Source: Hormiphora californensis (lineage: Eukaryota; Ctenophora; Tentaculata; Cydippida; Pleurobrachiidae). Taken from it: a DNA stretch of 64,000 nt. The position numbers and the translations under genes are program-made. Positions 36,130-64,000 of the stretch are shown here, in pieces; positions within the stretch are counted from its first letter, which is position 1; each line of letters opens with the position of its first letter. The notes beneath the pieces were generated by a model. That model saw only the letters and a program-made list of their open reading frames with translations. It was not told where the DNA came from and searched no databases. The stretch spans positions 744,001 to 808,000 of the forward strand of contig CM035354.1 in the NCBI GenBank assembly GCA_020137815.1. The letters are read 5' to 3'.

Positions 36130-37586
36130 CTTTAAATCTATCCCTCTCACTATCTTTATCCCCCCCCCCCAATTTCTCAGATTATGATGGTGATGAGGGT
36201 TTGCCTGAATGATGAAGAAAGGGAGCTATTGGGCTCAGCAACTGCCCATCTTCTAATTGAGGGGATTATTCCCCCTACCCTCCTATCTGCCCTGACCCAG
36301 GACCATCTCGTTAAAGACGGTAAGTAGTGAGGTAACGCGTGACGTCACTTCACAATTGTGACGTAATAAGTGACGTCATTTCACATTTGTGATGTTACTA
36401 GTGACGTCACTAGTACAGTGACATTGCAAGTAACGGTAAACAGCATTAGTGATCTGGCACTCACTGTCCACACCGTTATACTATAAACAGGAAATATAAT
36501 ACAGAGATGAACTGACACTTCCAAACTGTAATTATGGAACTGTTTCAGATGTCAGTGCCAGTTTTGCAACTAGTCTGTTTCGGACTTGGCTAGAAGAGAG
36601 GGACATGGCTTCTCTCACATCAACCCTAAAGAAGGCCTCCCTAGACCCCACACTACAGGTAGATAGAAAGATAGAAAGATAGAAAGATAAAAGATAGAAA
36701 GATAGAAAGATAGAAAGATGGAAAGATAGAAAGATAGAAAGATAGAAAGATAGAAAGATAGAAAGATAGAAAGATAGAAAGATAGAAAGATAATAGTAAT
36801 TTCAACAGGACATCTACCCCGCCCACAAGAGGAGCCTGGATCAAATTGAGAGCTATTTCCAAGAGAAAGGGATGAATGAGCTAGTCGACCACGTGGTATG
36901 TGCCCCCCCCCCCATGCTTTATAGATCATACATTATATAATCACCTGTTGTTGTTCCCCTTACTTAAACAGTGTCTCTATTCCCCCAGAAAGCGCAGAGG
37001 AAAAATGCTAACAGAAAGAACTTCATATCTCGCATCAAGCGGTATATTAATGAAGAAGAGTGCAACATGACAGAGGTATATCTATAAATGTACACACAGA
37101 CACACTAAAATATCAATTTTTAACTGCTCCGGCTTGCATTTCGGTCACATGTTACCCGCGTCCGCGCTTGATTCTTCTCGCCTCACGACTTTGCACCAAA
37201 GAAAGTTGAGGCGCGCGTGTGCCTTTCCAATGGAGAGGGACGGTCCTGCACTGCTGCGCGTTACACCGGGTTCTGTTTATATTTTCGGCATATGACATCA
37301 CTCATACAATGCATACACTGGTGGTATAAAATAGTGGTGCCTAAATAGTAAATACATTTTCAGATGAGCGAATTCTTCAAAGATGCTGTCGAGCAGGGGA
37401 AGGTTACAGAGCCATATGCTCTCCAGATAGTGTTCTCTGCTATCGCCAACTCGGGAGAGTGGGCTGGTCAAGAAACCATATCTGATGGGTTCTATCGGGA
37501 ACTCAAGGTATATCATTCAGTTCTATATTGTCTCTCTCTCTTTCTCTCTCTTTCTCTCTCTCTGTCTCTCACTCACTCTCTCTCTC

Positions 37587-37676
<90 letters not shown>

Positions 37677-38416
37677 TCTCTTTCTCTCACTCCCTCCCTA
37701 ATCCCTATCATAGACAAGGAAAACACGAAATATGTTAGTACTGGGAAATACCAATATCAAACTAAACCTTTCTCTCTCAGCAATACATCCCCCTGTTCAC
37801 GGCCATTGTCAAGACCCCCAAGATGCAAGGGGAGTTGATTAACAAAATCCAGGAGTTTTGCTACGACAACATTAACTTCCTGGCCACCTTCAACAAAATT
37901 ATTTTCATTCTTTATAATGGTAATATTGCCTTGCTCGACCCTGTCTCAAGGGTTTGGATAAAACAAATACATTTTTGTTGCTCACATTATTCAAGTTATA
38001 TTCGACTTAAAACAATTAGCTTGGTCAATTTACTGATACATACGTCTCCTGTAGAATACAATTGAAACCGGCTAACACCTTTCAGGGAATGTGGTGGAAG
38101 AAGATGCCATAATAAAGTGGTACTATACCACCCACAGCCAGAAGGGTAAAAGGGAGTTCCTCTCTCGGATGGAGAAGATGGTGACCTGGTTGGAGAACGC
38201 TGAAGAAGGTAAGTGTACATAATGTACAATGTACTGCAGTACATTGAACCCCCCCCCCCCCCCCCCCGCGGCCGCCCCTCCACGCTTAGAAACTCTAATT
38301 CTGGTGACAGCTGAAAATTCCTGATTTTTGACAATCCGCCTTGACCCTTGCATGATATCTAATTATTTCCGTTCACAGAAGAATCTGACGAGGAAGAAGG
38401 TGACGATGAGGAGTAA
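34899..38416 (+). CDS. BZW1: BZW1/BZW2 (eIF5-mimic protein)
   Basis: BZW proteins resemble eIF5 without its GTPase-activating part. They bind eIF2 and eIF3 through a C-terminal W2 (HEAT) domain and tune start-codon selection. Twelve exons: 34899-34959, 35355-35487, 35647-35731, 35901-36014, 36181-36319, 36549-36658, 36809-36895, 36989-37075, 37364-37507, 37781-37919, 38086-38208, 38379-38416. They sum to 419 codons plus stop, exactly the length of human BZW1. The start MSGKVLKPTLSGTRNKTRKR leads into DEKEKWEPQVFRDAI. RFIRRYKWLQKALGEEIRK, KIQEFCYDNINFLATFNKI and the acidic end NAEEEESDEEEGDDEE follow the family order. BZW1 and BZW2 cannot be told apart here. Several introns carry repeats anchored at splice sites. 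Confidence 0.95.
34960..35046 (+). repeat. (GTTT)n microsatellite starting at the BZW intron 1 donor
   Basis: The donor GAG|GTTTGTTC runs directly into about 18 GTTT units. The donor itself is a unit of the repeat. Confidence 0.9.
36040..36122 (+). repeat. (CT)n microsatellite in a BZW intron
   Basis: An uninterrupted CT run upstream of the acceptor AATTTCTCAG. It may extend the pyrimidine tract. Confidence 0.95.
36659..36792 (+). repeat. (GATAGAAA)n repeat starting at a BZW donor
   Basis: The donor CTACAG|GTAGATAGAAAG opens the array, which occupies almost the whole 150-base intron before ATTTCAACAG. Confidence 0.9.
37534..37692 (+). repeat. (CT)n microsatellite in a BZW intron
   Basis: CT-rich run with sporadic TTT and CAC interruptions between exon 37364-37507 and exon 37781-37919. 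Confidence 0.95.
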
Positions 38417-39231
38417 TGTTGTTGTACGGTTTTAGTTACCGTGGTGATTGTTACCATGGTTACCACGAAAGGAGGTGACGCATTCTATAGCTGTTATGGA
38501 GATATGGATGGTTTTTCTGGGTTTATTTATTTTCAAATGGACATTTTCAGCGTGTCAAGTAGTGTTTGGGATTTTAGCTGTTTGTGTTAAAGAGATGCCT
38601 GTTTGCAGTTTGGAATCTGTAATTTTCTTCTTACCAATACGGCAGCTATATCATTGAGTTTCAACCCGCGTCCAATAACTATCAGTCGACCACTCTTTGT
38701 GGTTGGCTTCGAGAAGGTTGAGAAAGGCGCGAAAAATTATTGACTGCGGGGCGTCTTGTTGCCGCGCAATTTGGACAAAATTAACCACGCGCGCACCCCG
38801 AAGTGAATTGAGTTTCGTGATTTCCAAACTTTCAAAATTCTCTCAAAAAGAGAAAACGCCAGAATTTACAATTGACAGTTCGCTGGCCCGGACACTCCTT
38901 CTGATGGCTTTACACCCTTCAGGGCTGAAACCCCCACTGTGAGACTCTCACAGAGTTTAAAGCCCTCCCTAAACTATCGCTCTTGACACCGGACTTGTGA
39001 GACAATGCCGGACAGAATGCCCGGCGGTCGGTAGCCACTAGCCAGCCGCTAGCACTTTTTGTTTATGGCGACGTTTGAACTCTAAAGTTGTGGGAACACT
39101 CAGAAATGTTTAAGTACTTCCTTAATCATCTCAGAAACACATTATCTTGGGCTCTGGGATCCGATCCCTCTTGGCGTGTTTTTTGGACGGAAGAATGAAT
39201 CCAGAATATTACATTTTAAATGCTTTGTAGG
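38417..39231. other. Intergenic region between BZW and the Lines-like gene
   Basis: No coding region is supported. The start of the next gene is preceded by TTTGTAG, which could be an acceptor for an untranslated exon. Confidence 0.4.
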
Positions 39232-40458
39232 ATGGCTAATTTGACTGATGTTTCCCGTCTCTATCTTGGTACAAAGTTTGAGCTCCTAGAGGCGTCCACA
39301 CAACTCAAAGATATCTCTGTCAGCAATTCGATAAAGTTGATAAACACTCACAGAACCATCAACTGCTACCATTCCTCATTAATCCTGCGGAGTTTAAAAG
39401 ACGGAAAGATTGATAACGGTGATGTCAAAGATTTGACTGAAGCTCTTCATAACATTATGGCTAATGTCATGAACTTACAAAATATGCGGGAGCAATCTCA
39501 GTATTTGAAACTCCTCCTAGGATTGTTACTGGTTTCAAGTTACCAGGACAATGCTATATTGAAGAGCATTGGTGAGTGGTATGGTAGCCGTCCAGATTTT
39601 GTACTTGAAAAGTCATTCCTCAAGATCTTTCGTCACTTCACCCCATTTTCCAGTGTTGACGTTTTTATTTCCTTCCTAGGCCACGCCAAATCACGCTCTT
39701 ATAACACTGTTTTGTTTGGATCTTCGAACTTCCTAACTGAACAAACAGACCAACCAACCCACTACCATCAGTCCCTTGTTCTTGAGATTGTTATTCGTAA
39801 CCTGACTTGCTATCTTGGTGACCCCTCAGAGGAGCTGAATGCACTTCTTAATCAATGCATACCAGGTGCATCTCGTTACCAAGGTTACATACTCTCCATA
39901 ATGACAGGCGATGATTATCAGTTTCTATCCTGCCTCACAGCTGCTGCCCGTCTCTACTCAGCATGTATCTCCCATATATGCTGGACCAATATCAGATATA
40001 ATGTACAAAAATCGTTCTTCGGTGACCTCATGGATTTATGTCAACCAGAAATGTGGCTAAACAGTCTGGCTAAGCATATAAAATACGACCAGAACATAAT
40101 TATAGAATGGCTAATGGACAAACACTCTGGGTGTGAGGAATACTTTCTTGCCGCTTTTCCATTAATAAACGGTAATTTTAACGGTTTGAAAAAGTACTCA
40201 GATAATCTCGATACAATGATGTCCTTTTTAATTCGACTCAGTTTAGCTATCGAGGAGGATCACCCGGAAATTACTGAATTTATATCCTATATTGAGGATG
40301 ATTATGAGGAATATCTTGGTAGGGAGGAGGAGGAAGAAGAGGAGGGGGAAGAAGAGGAGGAAGAGGAGCAAGGATCGGACGATTCGCTTGAGAAACTATC
40401 CGAAACTTTATCAGCATTGGTGGCCTATTCAGATTCAGAATCCGAACCGGAACAATAG
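39232..40458 (+). CDS. Lines-like protein, single exon, 408 aa
   Basis: A long uninterrupted frame, rare in this intron-rich window, encodes a helical protein with an acidic tail. The central and C-terminal helices (LVLEIVIRNLTCYLG, DQNIIIEWLMDKHSGCEEYF, MSFLIRLSLAIEEDHPEI) recall the conserved region of animal Lines/LINS1, where an Asp-x-x-hydrophobic segment precedes a Cys/Leu-Glu-Tyr-Phe/Leu helix. Drosophila Lines acts in Hedgehog and Wingless patterning, and human LINS1 is linked to cognition. The tail has over 20 nearly consecutive Glu residues, then ASDSESEPEQ-like sequence (SDSESEPEQ). The start is taken at 39232; an in-frame ATG also exists at 39220. The assignment rests on short patterns only, and a generic armadillo-like protein is the alternative. 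Confidence 0.4.
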   Translation: MANLTDVSRLYLGTKFELLEASTQLKDISVSNSIKLINTHRTINCYHSSLILRSLKDGKIDNGDVKDLTEALHNIMANVMNLQNMREQSQYLKLLLGLLLVSSYQDNAILKSIGEWYGSRPDFVLEKSFLKIFRHFTPFSSVDVFISFLGHAKSRSYNTVLFGSSNFLTEQTDQPTHYHQSLVLEIVIRNLTCYLGDPSEELNALLNQCIPGASRYQGYILSIMTGDDYQFLSCLTAAARLYSACISHICWTNIRYNVQKSFFGDLMDLCQPEMWLNSLAKHIKYDQNIIIEWLMDKHSGCEEYFLAAFPLINGNFNGLKKYSDNLDTMMSFLIRLSLAIEEDHPEITEFISYIEDDYEEYLGREEEEEEEGEEEEEEEQGSDDSLEKLSETLSALVAYSDSESEPEQ

Positions 40459-40682
40459 CACTTGTTAATGCAACGTGATACTCTGATTTCTATCTTTTTA
40501 TAATTGCTTTTTTATGCTATCTCATCCCTTACTGCAGTTCATGAAATCTGAATAATATTACATGAACTGGTATAAGTATTATACTGTTGCCAAGAGTAAT
40601 AATACCTCCCTCTCCCTCTGGTTTTTATCTGCTCACATATTTGTAATTCCTTCACATATTCATTTCCAATTCCTGTAGGGAG

Positions 40683-61955
<21,273 letters not shown>

Positions 61956-61956
61956 C

Positions 61957-61966
61957 AATAAATAAA
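61957..61966 (+). promoter_or_regulatory. Overlapping AATAAA signals just after the SLC12 stop
   Basis: AATAAATAAA begins one base after the TAA at 61953-61955. As a polyadenylation signal it would give a very short 3' UTR. Confidence 0.5.
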
Positions 61967-62132
61967 CTCTTATATATTATCAGTTGGTTTCAGTTGAATA
62001 TTAACAAGTTACAGAGTACGGCACCGCGTTACTATAACTGTCAATGTCATTTTATTGGAGAGAATTATTATCAAACATTATTATGTAATGGTAAGGGCTG
62101 ATTTTAGTTTAGAGTCCCCGCAGAGTCTAATA

Positions 62133-62962
62133 CAGTCGGACCCCGATTTAACGGCCCCCGATTTAGCGGCACCCCGATTTAACGGCAGGATAAATTTCCC
62201 CCAACAATTTTTTGAAATTTTTTTTTTGAAATTTTTTTTGAAAAACCATGTCCGAATCGTGTTTCGAATCGGTGCATCTTATTGAATGTCTTGCCGGTAA
62301 TTAGACGGTTCGAAACGAACAGATTAAATGTGATCCCCATGAGGCCCATCGAATCGCAATTTTGACGCTTGTTAAACTGGCCTCATGGGGATCACGTATC
62401 GGTTCGTTTCGAACCGTCTAATTAGCGACAGGATGTGCGATAAGATGCACTGATTCGAAACACGATTCGGACGTGGTTAATATACCTTTGAAAAATTTTC
62501 ATTACTTTTTTTGCAAAATTTTACAGAATGATTGTCAATGCTTTGATCGGTGCTCCCCAAGAATTTTCAGAGAAAAATATATTTTGAAATTCAAATTCTT
62601 CCTCGCCCCGCTTAAAGTGCCCCGATTCGGCATGGTATCACGTATCGGTTCGTCTAATTAGCAGCAAGACATGCGATAAGATGCACTGATTCGATAAACG
62701 ATTCGGACGTGGTTTTGAAAAATTTTCATAACTTTTTTTGAAATTATTTTGAAATTACTTTCTTTTTCTAATCAGAAATGATCATGTAATCAATACATGG
62801 ACATTGCATTTAATTTTAACACTTAGAGGTGTTTTAGCATAGCATTTTGGACAAGAATAGGGTTTTATGGGCCAAATATGCTCTACCCCGATTTAACGGA
62901 CACCCCGATTTAACGGACAAAACCCTTTCCCCCGAGGGTGCCGTTAAATCGGGGTCCGACTG
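62133..62962. mobile_element. 830-bp pogo-like MITE with internal palindromic modules
   Basis: Perfect ends CAGTCGGACCCCGATTTAAC are flanked by TA. Inside, a module with TAAGATGCACTGATTCGAAA, ACGATTCGGACGTGG and GGTTCGAAACGAAC appears three times, the first copy inverted relative to the others. No reading frame of note. Confidence 0.88.
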
Positions 62963-63207
62963 TATATCTTTATATTGAGCAAGATCTTCAAGATAATGGC
63001 CAGAAAAGATTTATTATTCTTTCTACAATTAATCTCATTTCCACCCAGTCGCACATTGATTGATGGATAAATGAATATATTAGTTATTGGTTGTTTAGGT
63101 CTAGTGATAGCTGATAGAGTTTATTATTATATTTTACAGAATGTTCGTAATATGCCAAGCTCAATCTGGCCTTGCGGGTTAAATAATATAAGTATTATAA
63201 TTAACTA

Positions 63208-63499
63208 CAGTCAAAACTCAATTTACCAGGCGGTATTTCACCTCGATCTGTATGGCGGCGCCATACCCCCATTTGATTCGACAGTGCGCTCAGATGGGGT
63301 CGGCGGCGCCAAACAGACCTCGATATATACCGAGCAACTCATCCCCTGTGAAGCCAATACTCTGATCGCGGTTCTCTCGAATCTGGGTCAGGTCAAAAGC
63401 TCTAACAGCTCTTCCCCCGACGACTGTGGTCAGAGCATTCGCCTGACACGAGGGAGGAGTCTGCTGTCTGGTCCAGACTGGTAAATTGAGCTTTGACTG
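63208..63499. mobile_element. 292-bp MITE with CAGTCAAARCTCAATTTACC ends
   Basis: Left CAGTCAAAACTCAATTTACC and right GGTAAATTGAGCTTTGACTG are inverted repeats; TA precedes the left end, but TG follows the right. The termini resemble the pogo-like family in layout, not sequence. The 137-codon frame across it has no family resemblance. Confidence 0.7.
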
Positions 63500-63640
63500 T
63501 GTACTTACAATTGCGACTCAGTCGACAGTCATGTACATATCATTATTATTATTATTCATAAGTTATTCTAGTACAGTAAAATACACTATTATGATTAGGG
63601 TTCCTAAGAACATATTTCCCCGATAATGATAATGATATTA

Positions 63641-63765
63641 AGTCGGACCCCGATTTACCGGGATGGTCGTCCGTGCAGTCATGACCATTCCTATATGACC
63701 GCGGTCATATAGGAAATGGATTTGCCCGCTGAATCGGTGCCCCTCTAAATCGGGATACGACCATA
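63641..63765. mobile_element. Degenerate pogo-like MITE with a central palindrome
   Basis: AGTCGGACCCCGATTTACC and TAAATCGGGATACGACC form the ends. At the centre TCCTATATGACC is followed directly by GCGGTCATATAGGA, a 26-bp perfect palindrome. Nothing else is recognised from here to the window end. Confidence 0.7.
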
Positions 63766-64000
63766 CAGATATATAAATTATCCCATTTGAGTGGTATTTG
63801 AGTTCTCTCACACCATATACAGAGCAGGAGCAAGATATACCCAATTAGGGACTAATGAGGGACTGCAGCTTATGCGTTACAAGGCCTTGTGGGTTGTTGA
63901 ATTAGTAACCACTAAACAACTTGTTAAATTAAATAGCTGTTAAATGGTTAACAGCTATTTAACTTCAAACTTGCCTCCTCAAGGCGTTATAACACTCAAG

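Noticed and set aside
63071-63484. 137-codon open frame near the right end
   Set aside because: It overlaps a MITE with clear inverted ends (63208-63499) and has no family resemblance or splice context.

Overview
The window is nuclear DNA of an invertebrate animal. It holds intron-rich genes with short GT-AG introns, and the predicted proteins match animal families: a ciliary distal-appendage protein like FBF1, SLC25A46, VPS25, a COMM-domain protein, RNF113A, USP22, BZW1/2, a Lines-like protein and a Na-K-Cl cotransporter (SLC12). Gene density, short introns and abundant MITE-like palindromes would suit a sponge or another early-branching metazoan, but no feature fixes the taxon.

Layout. 0-4.8 kb: 3' part of the FBF1-like gene (+). 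6.7-20.5 kb: a run of minus-strand genes: SLC25A46, VPS25, a PPxY/PSAP adaptor, a COMMD protein, two tandem paralogues of an unrecognised family with a dsRBD-like C-terminus, and RNF113A. 20.5-24.8 kb: gene-poor, with a truncated LINE and a 1.3-kb TTAA-flanked palindrome. 24.8-31.9 kb: USP22 (+), present as two overlapping partial copies in tandem. 32.3-34.4 kb: a nest of inverted-repeat elements. 34.9-38.4 kb: BZW (+, 12 exons, 419 aa). 39.2-40.5 kb: single-exon Lines-like gene (+). 40.7-62.0 kb: SLC12 cotransporter (+, 21 exons, 1042 aa). Its introns hold a Mutator-like element, minisatellites, a broken cathepsin copy and a nested minus-strand MFS transporter. 62-64 kb: short TA-flanked MITEs.

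The most striking pattern is at splice junctions. In at least 15 introns of seven genes, on both strands, a tandem repeat or short duplication starts exactly at a donor, ends at an acceptor, or is built from acceptor-like units (pyrimidine tract plus AG). Examples are a 27-bp array of about 45 units before a USP22 exon, a 19-bp array before an SLC12 exon whose intron has a GC donor, an 81-bp triplication of acceptor plus exon start in SLC12, and an 18-bp donor-containing array in USP22. This looks like recurrent tandem duplication seeded at exon-intron boundaries.

Two cautions. The USP22 tandem copies differ only by synonymous changes in intact exons and meet at an indel-rich seam, so they are probably two haplotypes assembled in tandem. 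Single-base frameshifts in SLC25A46, the nested MFS gene and the cathepsin copy may be sequence errors rather than decay. Exon boundaries below come from splice consensus, reading phase and remembered family sequences, without transcripts or database searches.
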